DNA of 44,180 bases from CAADGY01 sp900696665 (GCA_035063885.1 JAPSFM010000033.1:1-44180), one strand, 5' to 3'. Positions 15,602 to 24,544 are shown, numbered from the stretch's first letter. Program-made: numbers and translations. The notes: generated from the letters alone by a model not told the origin.

Positions 15602-17423
15602 GGAGATCCAGATTCTCGCGGCTGAGGTGCTGGCGCCGCCGCCAGATCTGACGGTATCGGAGTGGGCGGACCAGAACCGGCGGCTGTCATCGGAATCCGC
15701 GGCTGAGAAGGGGGAATGGCGGACTGATCGCGCGCCTTATCAGCGCGCGGTCATGGACGCGATGGGCCCGAACAGCCCCTTCGAGACGATCGTGATGATG
15801 TGGGCGGCGCAGTCAGGCAAGAGTTCGCTGCTCGAAAACTTTCTCGGCTACGTGATCGAGTTGGATCCGGGCCCGGTACTACTCGTCGAACCGCGCGAGG
15901 TGGATGCCGAGGCGTTTTCGAAGGACCGCTTGGCTCCGATGCTCCGCGATACGCCATCGTTGGGCGGCAAGGTGGCGGATGCGCGGTCGCGGGATTCGAA
16001 CAATACGATCCTGCACAAGAAGTTTCTGGGCGGCAGCATCACGCTCGCGGCGGCCAACTCGCCGGCGGGCTTGGCCATGCGGTCGATTCGCTACTGCCTG
16101 CTCGACGAAGTGGACCGCTATCCGGCGAGCGCTGGCAGTGAAGGCGATCCGGTCAACCTCGCCATCACACGCACGGCGAACTTTTGGAATCGAAAAGTGG
16201 TGCTGTGCTCGACGCCTACCACCAAGGGCGCGTCGCGTATTGAACACGCCTGGCTGAACTCGAACCAACAGAGTTACTGGGTGCCGTGTCCGCACTGCGG
16301 TAACTTCCAGGTGCTGCGTTGGGAGAACCTGATCTGGCAGAAGGGCGATCCCGAACGGGCGCACTACCGTTGCGAGCATTGCTCGGGCGAGATCCACGAC
16401 TGGCAGAAGCACCAGATGCTGAAGGCTGGCGAGTGGCGCGCCGCGCGGCCGGAAGTCACCGATGTCGCGGGCTTCTGGATCAACGGGCTGTACTCACCGT
16501 GGCGCAAGTGGGGCGCATTGGCAAAGAAGTTCCTGGTCGACAAGCAGTCGATCGAGACGTTGCGGGAGTTCGTCAACACCGTGTTGGCCGAGCCGTGGGA
16601 CGACGCCGCGGAGACGTCGGTTGATCAGGCCACCGTCATGGCGCGCCGTGAGCATTACCGCGCGGCAGTGCCGTTCGGCGCAGTGGTGCTGACGGTAGGC
16701 GTCGACGTCCAGAAGGACCGCCTCGAGATGGAACTCGTCGGCTGGGGCCGAGGTGAGGAGAGTTGGTCGATCGAATATCGAGTGCTGCCGGGTGATCCTT
16801 CCGGCGCGTTGGTCTGGCAGGAGCTGGATACTTACCTCGAACGTAGGTGGCCGCATGAGACGGGGATCTCGTTGCCCGTTGCGGCATGTGCGATCGACGC
16901 AGGGTACGAGTCGCAGGCCGTCTATGAGTTCTGCCGGACGCGCTATCACCGGCGGATCTTCGCCGTGAAAGGCAAGGGTGGACCGCTGCCCGTTTGGCAA
17001 CGAAAGCCGACGTCGAAGAACATCCGCGGCGAGAAGCCGTGGATCGTCGGCACCGATACGGCAAAGGAGACGGTCTATGGCCGCCTGAAGAACCCGACCC
17101 CGGGCACGCCGGGATACTCGCACTTTCCCGCTGAGCGCACGGAGACGTACTTCGAGCAGCTTCTTGGCGAAGTGCTGGTCACGACTTACGCGAAAGGCCA
17201 GCCGAAACGGGAATGGCGGCCGAAGCCGGGCGTTCGGCAGGAAGCGCTGGACGCCCGTGTCTACGCGTACGCCGCACTGCGGGCCCTTATCTCGATGGGC
17301 TTGTCACTCGACAACGAGGCCGATCGAATTCTGGCTACCGGGCGTCCGCAGCCGGTGCCGGATGATGATCCGGACCGCGTGCGGTGGCTCGGGGACCGGA
17401 GAAAGAACTGGTTGTCGCGATGA
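15591..17423 (+). CDS. Terminase large subunit, GpA family
   Basis: A 610-residue packaging motor/nuclease of the lambda gpA type. The N-terminal ATPase has a Walker A-like AAQSGKSS (K77) and LLVEPREVDAEAFSKDR typical of the family; CLLDEVDRYP near 170 is the Walker B region. A four-cysteine zinc ribbon (C233/C236 and C261/C264) sits between the ATPase and nuclease parts. The C-terminal nuclease includes VGVDVQKDRLEMELVGWG (about 366-383) and AIDAGY (about 430). It cuts and translocates phage DNA into the prohead. It ends in an ATGA overlap with the DUF4177 gene. Confidence 0.93.
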   Translation: MRVEEIQILAAEVLAPPPDLTVSEWADQNRRLSSESAAEKGEWRTDRAPYQRAVMDAMGPNSPFETIVMMWAAQSGKSSLLENFLGYVIELDPGPVLLVEPREVDAEAFSKDRLAPMLRDTPSLGGKVADARSRDSNNTILHKKFLGGSITLAAANSPAGLAMRSIRYCLLDEVDRYPASAGSEGDPVNLAITRTANFWNRKVVLCSTPTTKGASRIEHAWLNSNQQSYWVPCPHCGNFQVLRWENLIWQKGDPERAHYRCEHCSGEIHDWQKHQMLKAGEWRAARPEVTDVAGFWINGLYSPWRKWGALAKKFLVDKQSIETLREFVNTVLAEPWDDAAETSVDQATVMARREHYRAAVPFGAVVLTVGVDVQKDRLEMELVGWGRGEESWSIEYRVLPGDPSGALVWQELDTYLERRWPHETGISLPVAACAIDAGYESQAVYEFCRTRYHRRIFAVKGKGGPLPVWQRKPTSKNIRGEKPWIVGTDTAKETVYGRLKNPTPGTPGYSHFPAERTETYFEQLLGEVLVTTYAKGQPKREWRPKPGVRQEALDARVYAYAALRALISMGLSLDNEADRILATGRPQPVPDDDPDRVRWLGDRRKNWLSR

Positions 17424-17599
17424 AAGTACGCAGTCAAACGCAGGCTCAGGTGGGCGCCTGGGAATACCTCGTCGTCACAGGCGACGCGGAATCGACGGAG
17501 ATGCTCGCCGAGCATGGCGCCCAAGGCTGGGAGCTCGTCTCTGTCGTTCGGGAGTTCGGTACCCGCGCGACGTTCTACTTCAAGCGGAGGCGGATGTAG
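17420..17599 (+). CDS. DUF4177-like small protein
   Basis: A 59-residue protein. The ATG at 17420 overlaps the terminase stop. The sequence WEYLVV ... LAEHGAQGWELVSVV ... ATFYFKR is the compact DUF4177 pattern, a small beta-alpha domain of unknown function found in bacteria and phages. It sits between terminase and gpW, where some phages carry small accessory proteins. Confidence 0.72.
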   Translation: MKVRSQTQAQVGAWEYLVVTGDAESTEMLAEHGAQGWELVSVVREFGTRATFYFKRRRM

Positions 17600-17803
17600 G
17601 TGGCTTGGACGCAGCAGCAACTTGACGCCATCGAAGCCGCGATCGCCAGCGGTGAGTTGACCGTCCGCTTCGGCGATCGCACGGTCACCTACCGTTCCAT
17701 GGATGAGCTGCTGCAGGCCCGCGCCGTGATCAAGGAGAGCATCAGCGCTTCCGCCGGCACAAGCACCGACCGCTTCAGCTTCGCTCAGACCTCAAAAGGA
17801 TGA
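17600..17803 (+). CDS. gpW-like head-to-tail joining protein
   Basis: A 67-residue protein with a GTG start directly abutting the previous stop. The pattern AWTQQQLDAIEAAIASGEL, TVRFGDRTVTYRSMDELLQARAVI matches gpW, the small lambda-type head completion protein that binds the portal/connector before tail joining. Size and position directly before the portal gene agree. The stop overlaps the portal start (ATGA). Confidence 0.85.
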   Translation: MAWTQQQLDAIEAAIASGELTVRFGDRTVTYRSMDELLQARAVIKESISASAGTSTDRFSFAQTSKG

Positions 17804-19287
17804 ACTGGCTCGACCAAGCGATCACCTGGGTTTCGCCGGAGGCGGGACTACGCCGTTTGCGCGCTCGCCGGGCCGCGGAACTGGTGCGGCTGGCCTATGA
17901 AGGAGCGCGCAATGACCGGCGTACCGGCGGCTGGGTGACGGCAGGCAACTCGGCAAACGCGGAAATCGGCATCGCGCTGTCGAAGTTGCGGGAGCGCTCG
18001 CGGGATCTGGTCCGGAACAACGCGTACGCGGCACGGGCGGTGGCAGAGATTGTTGGCAATGCGATCGGCACCGGCATCACGGTGCAAGCACGCAGCGGGA
18101 AGCCGGAACAAGATCGGCAAATCAACGAAGCCTGGTCCATGTGGGCGGAACAATGCGATGCGGATGGGCAACTCGACTTCTCGGGCATCCAGGCGCTCGT
18201 GGCAAGGACCGTATTCGAGAGCGGTGAGTGCCTTGTTCGCTTCCGGCAACGCCGCGCAGGAGACGGATTGGCGATCCCGCTGCAGTTGCAGGTGCTGGAG
18301 CCGGACTTCCTCGACCAAACGAAGACCCAGAAGACGGCCTCCGGCTACATCATCCAAGGCGTCGAGTTCGATTTGGTGGGGCGGCGCGTTTACTACTGGC
18401 TGTTCGGGCAGCACCCGGGGGACATCGTGCAGACAGGTGTCCGTGGTGGGGCCGGGTTGCAGTCCGTTCGTGTGCCGGCCTCCGAGGTTCTCCACATCTA
18501 CCGCAAGGACCGGCCTGGTCAGGTCCGCGGCGTTCCATGGCTCGCGCCCGTCATCGTGACGCTCCGGGATCTCGACGAGTACGAGGAAGCAGAACTGGTC
18601 CGGAAGAAAATCGAGGCGTGCTTTGCGGCTTTCGTCACGCAGCCTCAGGGACCGGAAGGTCCAACCATCGCGCCGGCGACGCCGGATCCGGCAACGGGGA
18701 AGCGGGTCGAAAGCTTCGAGCCCGGCATGATCGAGTACCTGAAGCCCGGCGAAGAGATTTCGTTCGCTGCCCCTTCGGCTTCGGCTGGCTACCGCGACTT
18801 CATCGCCGCAAAGCAGGCTCAAATCGCGACGGGCCTGCAACTGACTTACGAGCAACTCACGGGCGACCTCTCACGCGTGAACTATTCGAGCTATCGCGCC
18901 GGGCTGCTCAGCTTCCGCAATGGCATTGAAGGGTTCCGCTGGCTGACCTTCATCCCGATGTTTTGCACTCCGGTGTGGCAGCGGTTCGCACAGATTGCGA
19001 GTGTCGCCGGCGTCATTAATGATCCAGACCCCGTCCCCGCTGAGTGGACGCCACCTGGATTCGGCAGTGTCGACCCCTACAAGGACTCGGTCGCGACACT
19101 CAACCGTCTGCGCACAGGAACGCTCACCCTGCGCCAGGCGATCGCAGAACAGGGCTATGACCCCGATGCGCAGCTCGACCAGATCGCCGAGATCAACCGG
19201 GTCCTCGATGAGCGCGGCATCATCCTTGACTGCGATCCGCGGCGAGTGACCCAGACCGGCACGCAACAGAAGGAACTGAACCAATGA
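17800..19287 (+). CDS. Portal protein (lambda gpB family)
   Basis: A 495-residue portal of the lambda gpB type. Typical segments are RSRDLVRNNAYAARAVAEIVGNAIGTGI, LLQLQVLEPDFLDQ-like text at about 160, VPASEVLHIYRKDRPGQVRGVPWLAPVI (about 225-250), QIATGLQLTYEQLTGDLSRVNYSSYRAGLL (about 345-375), and a C-terminal RTGTLTLRQAIAEQGYDP. Twelve copies should form the channel for DNA entry and the seat for the terminase. The gene is flanked by 4-bp overlaps with gpW and the protease-capsid gene. Confidence 0.93.
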   Translation: MNWLDQAITWVSPEAGLRRLRARRAAELVRLAYEGARNDRRTGGWVTAGNSANAEIGIALSKLRERSRDLVRNNAYAARAVAEIVGNAIGTGITVQARSGKPEQDRQINEAWSMWAEQCDADGQLDFSGIQALVARTVFESGECLVRFRQRRAGDGLAIPLQLQVLEPDFLDQTKTQKTASGYIIQGVEFDLVGRRVYYWLFGQHPGDIVQTGVRGGAGLQSVRVPASEVLHIYRKDRPGQVRGVPWLAPVIVTLRDLDEYEEAELVRKKIEACFAAFVTQPQGPEGPTIAPATPDPATGKRVESFEPGMIEYLKPGEEISFAAPSASAGYRDFIAAKQAQIATGLQLTYEQLTGDLSRVNYSSYRAGLLSFRNGIEGFRWLTFIPMFCTPVWQRFAQIASVAGVINDPDPVPAEWTPPGFGSVDPYKDSVATLNRLRTGTLTLRQAIAEQGYDPDAQLDQIAEINRVLDERGIILDCDPRRVTQTGTQQKELNQ

Positions 19288-21164
19288 CAGAACAGATCAC
19301 CCGCGAACGGCTGGCGGCCGAGTTCGAAGCGCTGTCGCCAGCCGGGCGCGAAGACCGCACTGCGACGCTCACCTGGTATACCGGCGCTTCCGTGCGCCGC
19401 TTCGATGGGCGTGGCGCCTTCGAGATGCGCTTCTCCATGGAGCCGCAGTCCATCCGCATGGGCCGAATGGCGAGCGGATCGGCGCCGCTGCTGAACTCCC
19501 ACCGCGACTTCACCGTTGACGACGTGATCGGCGTGATCACCAAGGCTTGGGTCGAGAACGGTCAAGGGAAAGCGACGATCCGCTTCTCAAAGCGCGCCGA
19601 CGTGGATCCGATTTGGCAAGACGTGCAGGACGGCATTCTGCGTAATGCCTCCATGGGCGTGGCCATTCATGCCGTCGAGGATGTGACGCCGAAAGGCGCC
19701 AGTTTGCGCCAGATGCTCGTCACCGATTGGGAGCCGGAGGAGATCTCTCTGGTGCCCATCGGTGCCGACCCGGGCGCTGGATTTCGATTTGGACGGGCCG
19801 AAAGCCCAAAGGAGCAGACGATGGACGAAACCACTGTCATCGACACGGGCGAACAGGCCCGCGCCGAGATCAATGTGGATGCCGAGCGCCAGGCCGCAGC
19901 GTTGGCCGAGCGCACACGCATCCAGGAACTGGAGAAAGTCGGGCGCGCCGCAGGCCTCGACGCGAAGTTGGTCGCGCAGCACGTTGGCGCGGGAACCTCG
20001 CTCGAGGAATTTCGCAGGATTGCGCTGGACGAACTCGCCAACCGCAGCGATGCCACGCCGATCCGCAGTGCGGCCGCTGTCGTGACACGTGACCAGGCCG
20101 ACACGCGCCGCGCCGGCATCACGGCCGCGCTGTTGCACCGCTACGATCCGGCCGTATTCCCGCTGCACGACGACCTGGGTCGCGATTGGACGGGGCAGAC
20201 GCTCCTCGACCTCGCGCGCGAATGCCTGGAGGCCGCCGGAACCGGCACCCGCCGCATGGCACGTCACGAGGTGGCGAAGCTCGCGCTTTCGACCTCCGAC
20301 TTCCCGAACATCCTCGCCGACGTCGCCAACAAGACGCTGCGCCAAGCGTATGAGGCCTACCCGCGCACGTTCCTGCCGTTCTCGCGCCGGCGCTCGGCGG
20401 TGGACTTCAAGAACATCAACGCGGTGCAGTTGGGCGAGGCTCCGTCCCTGCAGAAAGTGAACGAGAAAGGCGAGTTCACCCACGGCTCGATCGCCGAATC
20501 CAAGGAAACCTACAAGCTCGCCACCTATGGCCGGATCGTCTCGATCACCCGCCAAGTGATCATCAACGACGACCTGAGTGCCTTCACCCGCATCCCAGCT
20601 GGTTTCGGTGTGGCTGCGGCGACCCTTGAGAGCGACACGGTGTGGGGCATCATCACCGGCAACCCGAACATGGGCGACGGTGTGGCGCTCTTCCATGCGA
20701 CGCACGCGAACCTCAACTCGGGCGGCACGAGCGCTCTGGCCCTCACGGGCCTCGGCGGTGGAATGGCGACCATGGCCAAGCAGAAAGGCCTCGACGGCAC
20801 CACCGTGCTGAACATCCAGCCGCGCTACCTGGCGGTTCCCGTGGCCCTGCAACTGACGGCATTCCAGCTGGTCGCCTCGAACCTCGCGCCGGCGCAATCC
20901 TCGAACGTCGTGCCGGAATACATCCGGGCGTTGACGCCGATTGCCGAACCGCGCCTCGATGCAGCCAGCACGGCGGCTTGGTACCTCTTTGCCTCGCCGG
21001 ATCAGATCGACACCGTCGAGTACGCCTACCTCGAAGGCCAGGACGGAGTGTACATCGAGACTCGACAGGGCTTCGACGTCGATGGCGTCGAGATCAAGGC
21101 GCGTCTGGACTTCGGGGCGAAGGCCATCGACTGGCGCGGCATGCAGAAGAACGTCGGCAGCTAA
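19284..21164 (+). CDS. Prohead protease fused to major capsid protein
   Basis: A 626-residue fusion. Residues ~20-170 resemble the HK97-type (S78/U35) prohead protease. Likely catalytic H73 lies in LLNSHRDF and S123 in RNASMGVAIHAVED, followed by the family motif WEPEEISLVPIGADPGAGFR. Residues ~180-250 form a helical, scaffold-like delta region (NVDAERQAAALAERTRIQELEKV). From about 270 onwards the protein is a major capsid protein of the Mu gpT-like HK97-fold class (AYPRTFLPFSRRRSAVDFK, then YGRIVSITRQVIINDDLSAF). The protease should cleave itself off during head maturation. Most phages encode the two separately, so the uninterrupted fusion is notable. Confidence 0.87.
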   Translation: MTEQITRERLAAEFEALSPAGREDRTATLTWYTGASVRRFDGRGAFEMRFSMEPQSIRMGRMASGSAPLLNSHRDFTVDDVIGVITKAWVENGQGKATIRFSKRADVDPIWQDVQDGILRNASMGVAIHAVEDVTPKGASLRQMLVTDWEPEEISLVPIGADPGAGFRFGRAESPKEQTMDETTVIDTGEQARAEINVDAERQAAALAERTRIQELEKVGRAAGLDAKLVAQHVGAGTSLEEFRRIALDELANRSDATPIRSAAAVVTRDQADTRRAGITAALLHRYDPAVFPLHDDLGRDWTGQTLLDLARECLEAAGTGTRRMARHEVAKLALSTSDFPNILADVANKTLRQAYEAYPRTFLPFSRRRSAVDFKNINAVQLGEAPSLQKVNEKGEFTHGSIAESKETYKLATYGRIVSITRQVIINDDLSAFTRIPAGFGVAAATLESDTVWGIITGNPNMGDGVALFHATHANLNSGGTSALALTGLGGGMATMAKQKGLDGTTVLNIQPRYLAVPVALQLTAFQLVASNLAPAQSSNVVPEYIRALTPIAEPRLDAASTAAWYLFASPDQIDTVEYAYLEGQDGVYIETRQGFDVDGVEIKARLDFGAKAIDWRGMQKNVGS

Positions 21165-21176
21165 GGAGAACAGGAC

Positions 21177-21518
21177 ATGAAGAACTACGTACAGAAGGGT
21201 GAAACCCTCACGCTCACTGCGCCCTATGCCGTCAGCTCCGGCGGCGGGGCGCTGGTCGGCTCTGTCTTCGGCGTCGCGGCCAACGATTACGGCAACGGCG
21301 AAGAAGGCGAGTTTCAGGTCGCCGGCGTGTTCGACCTCACGCGCGAGACGGGCGCCAGCACCGGTTTCAGCCAAGGTGCCCTCATCTATTGGGACAACAC
21401 CAACAAGCGCATCACCAAGACGGTCGGCACGAACAAGCTGATCGGTGTCGCGGTAAAGGCGGCGGCCGACGGCGATGCCACGGGGCGCGTCCGGCTCAAC
21501 GGAGCGTTCATCGCCTGA
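21177..21518 (+). CDS. DUF2190-type capsid cement / decoration protein
   Basis: A 113-residue beta-rich protein starting MKNYVQKGETLTLTAPYAVSSGGG. VGSVFGVAANDYGNGEEGEFQVAGVFDL and a C-terminal IGVAVKAAADGDATGRVRLNG are typical of DUF2190 capsid-stabilising proteins that follow the capsid gene. It has an AAGGAGA ribosome-binding site 12 bp behind the capsid stop. It probably decorates the expanded capsid. The stop overlaps the next gene's start by a single base. Confidence 0.85.
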   Translation: MKNYVQKGETLTLTAPYAVSSGGGALVGSVFGVAANDYGNGEEGEFQVAGVFDLTRETGASTGFSQGALIYWDNTNKRITKTVGTNKLIGVAVKAAADGDATGRVRLNGAFIA

Positions 21519-21817
21519 TGAGCTTCGCGGAATCGACAGCCCGGCTGGACGAGGCCTGCCTGCGCGTCTTCGGCAAGGACGTCACGTACCTGCCGCAGGC
21601 GGGTGGGCAGACCACCGTCCGGGGAGTGTTCGAATCCACGCGAGAACCCGAAGACGCCTCTCCCGGCGTCTATGCGGTGCTGTTCGTTCGGCTTGCTGAC
21701 CTGCCGGCTGCCCCGCTGCGAGGCGACGAGGTAGTGATCGACGGCACCACCTACAAGGTGTTCGAGATCGAAGCAGACACGAGCGGAAGCGCCGTTTTGC
21801 GGATGCGGCAGGTATAG
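21518..21817 (+). CDS. Head-tail joining protein (gpFII-like)
   Basis: A 99-residue protein. The start at 21518 is chosen because it abuts the DUF2190 stop (TGATG). LDEACLRVFGKDVTYLP, VRGVFES, LRGDEVVIDGTTYKVFEIEADTSGSAVLRMR is the pattern of lambda FII-like / phage head-tail joining proteins, a small beta-barrel that caps the connector. Position between capsid cement and tail-completion genes agrees. Confidence 0.75.
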   Translation: MSFAESTARLDEACLRVFGKDVTYLPQAGGQTTVRGVFESTREPEDASPGVYAVLFVRLADLPAAPLRGDEVVIDGTTYKVFEIEADTSGSAVLRMRQV

Positions 21818-21819
21818 CG

Positions 21820-22275
21820 ATGGCAACGGTTCGGGTCTACCAGAAGAAGCAACTCCGGCTCGACCTGCTGAACTTCCGCCAGAACCAGATGTTCAAGGTG
21901 GGCAACGTCGGTGTGGCGGCGGTGAAGATCCGGTTGTCCGTGGCGCAGGGTCCGGCCGACAGCCCGGCCAAGCCGCTCACAAAGCGCTACGCCATCCGGA
22001 AGACCAAGCTCGGCAAGGGCAACCGGCGCACGCTCTCGCTCACCGGCGACATGCTGCGCAACTTCATGGTCCGGACCGTGAGCGAGAACAAGGCCAAGGC
22101 CAGCCTCAGCACCCGCAAAGACCGCATCAAGGCGTGGATCAACCAGAAGATCGAGCCTTGGGTGGTGCTGTCGCCCAAGAACCGGGCGGCGGTGACTGAG
22201 GCTACACGCCGCATCCTGATCGAGATGAAACCACGGATGGTGATCGAACGAATGCTGGGGGGCAAGCAGCGATGA
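21820..22275 (+). CDS. Tail completion / virion morphogenesis protein (minor tail, gpZ- or HK97 gp10-like)
   Basis: A 151-residue basic protein starting MATVRVYQKKQLRLDLLNF. There is a Lys/Arg-rich middle (KRYAIRKTKLGKGNRRTLSLTGDMLRNFMV) where 'LTGDMLRNF' recalls phage virion-morphogenesis and HK97 gp10-like proteins, and a helical basic C-terminus. It likely helps tail tube completion or head-tail attachment. Assignment rests on the motif and on order between the joining protein and the next tail-completion gene, with which it overlaps by 4 bp. Confidence 0.6.
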   Translation: MATVRVYQKKQLRLDLLNFRQNQMFKVGNVGVAAVKIRLSVAQGPADSPAKPLTKRYAIRKTKLGKGNRRTLSLTGDMLRNFMVRTVSENKAKASLSTRKDRIKAWINQKIEPWVVLSPKNRAAVTEATRRILIEMKPRMVIERMLGGKQR

Positions 22276-22745
22276 TTGACCCTTCGGATCTAGTTGATCG
22301 CCTGGTGACGCTGCTGCGGGACATCCCCGACCTCGTTGCGGAGATGGGTGGCGATCCCGAGCGGATCTACGCCTACCATGACCAGTACCCGAAGCGATCG
22401 AGTCTCGCCAATGCCATTCACACCATGCCGGCGCCAGGCATCATGGCCGTTTGGCAGGGCACGCAGCCTGGCAACTTCGGCACCGTCGATGTTTGGAAGC
22501 ACCAGGTCACGTTGTACCTGCGCGCGCCTGAAACCTTCGACGGCGATCCACCGACCGCCTACTACCGTTTGTTCCGGCTGATCACGAAGGGCATTCCAGT
22601 GTCAGGCACCGCGCCGATGCTCAACATCAGCGTGCATCCGTCCTGCCACCCGATGGACCTACCGCTCATTCAGCGGCAGACCGACGCGGAGGGGCTCGAT
22701 TACTTCGAGGTGCCGCTGACATTCACGGAGATGGGAGATGAGTGA
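22272..22745 (+). CDS. Probable tail terminator / tail completion protein
   Basis: A 157-residue protein (MIDPSDLVDRLVTLLRDIPDLV onward). Helical N-terminus, then a beta-rich region (GIMAVWQGTQPGNFGTVDVWKHQVTLYLRA) and YYRLFRLITKGIPVSG; the shape fits gpU/gp17-like tail terminators, which stop tail tube growth. The family was not recognised by a distinctive motif, so the role comes mainly from its place between head-joining genes and the major tail gene. The 3' end overlaps the following small ORF by 8 bp. Confidence 0.5.
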   Translation: MIDPSDLVDRLVTLLRDIPDLVAEMGGDPERIYAYHDQYPKRSSLANAIHTMPAPGIMAVWQGTQPGNFGTVDVWKHQVTLYLRAPETFDGDPPTAYYRLFRLITKGIPVSGTAPMLNISVHPSCHPMDLPLIQRQTDAEGLDYFEVPLTFTEMGDE

Positions 22746-22914
22746 AACCGTTTGGATGAAGCCCCCGCACGGGCTGGGCGAACCACGCGAAGTGGAGGCG
22801 ACGCCCACCGTGCTCGTGCCCTTGATGAACGCTGGCTGGAACCAGTGCCCGCCACCCGAGGAAGAAAACCATGTCGACGACGAGACTCCAAGAACTCCAG
22901 ATCTGCTTCGGTAA
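22738..22914 (+). CDS. Small overlapping phage protein
   Basis: A 58-residue ORF starting MSETVWMKPPHGLGEPREVEATP. The ATG at 22738 lies inside the end of the preceding gene and the 3' end overlaps the tail tube gene by 44 bp. The sequence (VWMKPPHGLGEPREVEATPTVLVPLMNAGWNQ) looks like real protein, resembling small conserved proteins that pair a residue-poor strand region with 'LMNAGW'. The acidic tail (EEENHVDDETP) is encoded across the next gene's start. Function unknown. Confidence 0.55.
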   Translation: MSETVWMKPPHGLGEPREVEATPTVLVPLMNAGWNQCPPPEEENHVDDETPRTPDLLR

Positions 22915-23911
22915 GCAGAAGCAGGCCGACATTGCGACGGCGAACACCGCCGTGCAGATCTGGCAACTGCGCAAGCTGAACGCTGCGCTCGCCAATCCGA
23001 AGCTCAACACAGAGAACGATGCCGAGGAGTTCGGCAAAGGCCACGAGTTCCCGACGCAATCGTTCCAGACCTCCTGGGACGTGAACGGGACGCTCGAAAA
23101 GTACCTCGGTGCGGAGATCGGTGCCTGGGCGATGGCGTACGGACTCGGCAAGGTGGTCAAATCCGGAACGCTTCCGAACCTCACCTACACGTGCACGCCG
23201 CTGATGCCGGCCAACGGCGACTCGGCCGAACTGCCGTACTTCAGCTTTGTCGAGCAGATCCGCCCGGGCGCCGGCGTGGTGGTCGATCGCATGGCGGTCG
23301 GCTGCGTGGTGGAAGGCTGGACGATCACGATAGGTTCGGGCCCGGGCCGCGCCAATTCGAAGATCACCGTCGAATTCGTCGGCTCCGGCAAGTACACGGA
23401 GCCGTCGGCCATCACCATGCCGGCGGCCACTGTGGAGAAGTTGCTTCCGTCGGCGTCGCTGTCGCTGTCGATCAACGGCGTCAACTACGTCTCGAACAAG
23501 AACATCGTGTCGCTGGAGACGTCGTGGAAGAACAACGTCCGGATGGATGGCGGCTTCTATCCCGGCTCCGGCTTCCAGACGCCGGGCGATGGCACGAGCG
23601 GCGCTATCCGCGGCCGCCTCGAGTTCGGTAACCGGCAGGGCATGCTCAAGTTCGTCGCGCGGTTCGAGAACGGCTCGACAGAATTGACGAACCTGAAGAA
23701 CCAGTCCACCGGCACAGCAGTGATCGGACTCAGCTACGACGCCAACAACGCCCTAGATATCACTTGGCAGAAGGTGTCCTTCGCGACTGCGGAACTGGGC
23801 GAGACGGACGGAATCATCACCATTGCGGTCGACTGCCTGCCGATGTGGGACGCAACCAACGGAATCGTCTCCGCCGTGGCGAAGTGCGGCGTGGACAACA
23901 TTTGCCAGTAA
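22871..23911 (+). CDS. Major tail tube protein
   Basis: A 346-residue beta-rich protein. SLSLSINGVNYVSNKNIVSLETSWKNNVRMDGGFYPGSGFQ is the hallmark-looking segment, with polar, Gly/Ser/Thr-rich sequence throughout and CLPMWDATNGIV near the end. It precedes the tail-assembly chaperone and tape-measure genes, the standard place for the major tail protein of long-tailed siphoviruses. It should stack in hexameric rings to form the tail tube. The start follows the ribosome-binding sequence GAGGAAGAAAACC. Confidence 0.75.
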   Translation: MSTTRLQELQICFGKQKQADIATANTAVQIWQLRKLNAALANPKLNTENDAEEFGKGHEFPTQSFQTSWDVNGTLEKYLGAEIGAWAMAYGLGKVVKSGTLPNLTYTCTPLMPANGDSAELPYFSFVEQIRPGAGVVVDRMAVGCVVEGWTITIGSGPGRANSKITVEFVGSGKYTEPSAITMPAATVEKLLPSASLSLSINGVNYVSNKNIVSLETSWKNNVRMDGGFYPGSGFQTPGDGTSGAIRGRLEFGNRQGMLKFVARFENGSTELTNLKNQSTGTAVIGLSYDANNALDITWQKVSFATAELGETDGIITIAVDCLPMWDATNGIVSAVAKCGVDNICQ

Positions 23912-23923
23912 GGAGCAACCTCT

Positions 23924-24544
23924 ATGGAAACGAAGACTGCTGTATTTGACGCGAGCCGCCCGGTGACGGTGAACCTGCGAACCCCGGACGGCATGAAGAC
24001 AGTTCGGGTGCGGTTTCCGACCGATGAGGAATGGATCGACCGCCAACGGAAGCGCAAGGTGATCGTGAAGCAGCTGGGGCGTGGCGTGTCGGAGACCACC
24101 ATCCCCGATTCCCAAGACGTCGATGGCGCGTTGCTCGCTAAGATCCGGGTCGGCGAAGACGACGGTCCGGTGGTTGATCCGTTCGAAGCCAGCCGGGTCA
24201 TCGAACAGCTCAGCCAAGCGGAGGTCGATGACGTCGCCTCGATCGGCGACGGCTTCCGCGTGACGCTCCGTGTCCTCGGTGGCACTGTCGTACACGAACT
24301 ACGGATGCCGTCGGCGAAGGACGTGTTCGAATACCGCCGAGGTTTCGCCCGCGTGCTCGACCTGCCCTACAATCGACAGGAACTAGTGATCAACCTCGCA
24401 CCGGCAGCGACGCTGTTCAAGAAGCTGATCCAGTCGTCGGAGGGCTACGCTGGCGATGTTCCGATCATCCACCAGGCCGTCGCCGTCAAAGCCGCGATCG
24501 ACGCCCTCGATGCGGTCTTCCAGGAGACCGGTGACCCAAACTGA
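23924..24544 (+). CDS. Tail assembly chaperone (gpG-like), zero-frame product
   Basis: A 206-residue protein with a good ribosome-binding site (AAGGAGCAACC). The acidic-basic helical sequence (RVRFPTDEEWIDRQRKRKVIVKQLGRG, then FEASRVIEQLSQAEVDDVASIGDG and RVTLRVLGGTVVHELRMPSAKDVFEYRR) is typical of tail-assembly chaperones encoded between the tail tube and tape-measure genes. It should coat the tape-measure protein during tail assembly. The last two sense codons before the stop lie in a slippery heptamer (24535-24541), so a fraction of ribosomes would shift -1 and add the downstream T-like extension, as in lambda G and GT. Confidence 0.75.
   Translation: METKTAVFDASRPVTVNLRTPDGMKTVRVRFPTDEEWIDRQRKRKVIVKQLGRGVSETTIPDSQDVDGALLAKIRVGEDDGPVVDPFEASRVIEQLSQAEVDDVASIGDGFRVTLRVLGGTVVHELRMPSAKDVFEYRRGFARVLDLPYNRQELVINLAPAATLFKKLIQSSEGYAGDVPIIHQAVAVKAAIDALDAVFQETGDPN
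24535..24541 (+). promoter_or_regulatory. CCCAAAC programmed -1 ribosomal frameshift site
   Basis: The zero frame reads GAC CCA AAC TGA, so the heptamer C CCA AAC is in the exact X XXY YYZ register for -1 slippage and sits directly before the stop codon. After slipping, decoding resumes as AAA CTG ACG CCC and runs 110 codons to a TAA at 24871. In the -1 frame a TGA at 24532 limits the shift to the short interval containing this heptamer. Position and register match tail-chaperone frameshift sites of long-tailed phages. Confidence 0.8.

Noticed and set aside
19587..21374. A 595-codon minus-strand open frame opposite the protease-capsid gene
   Set aside because: It lies opposite an unmistakable protease-capsid fusion, the composition is atypical and it has no ribosome-binding site.
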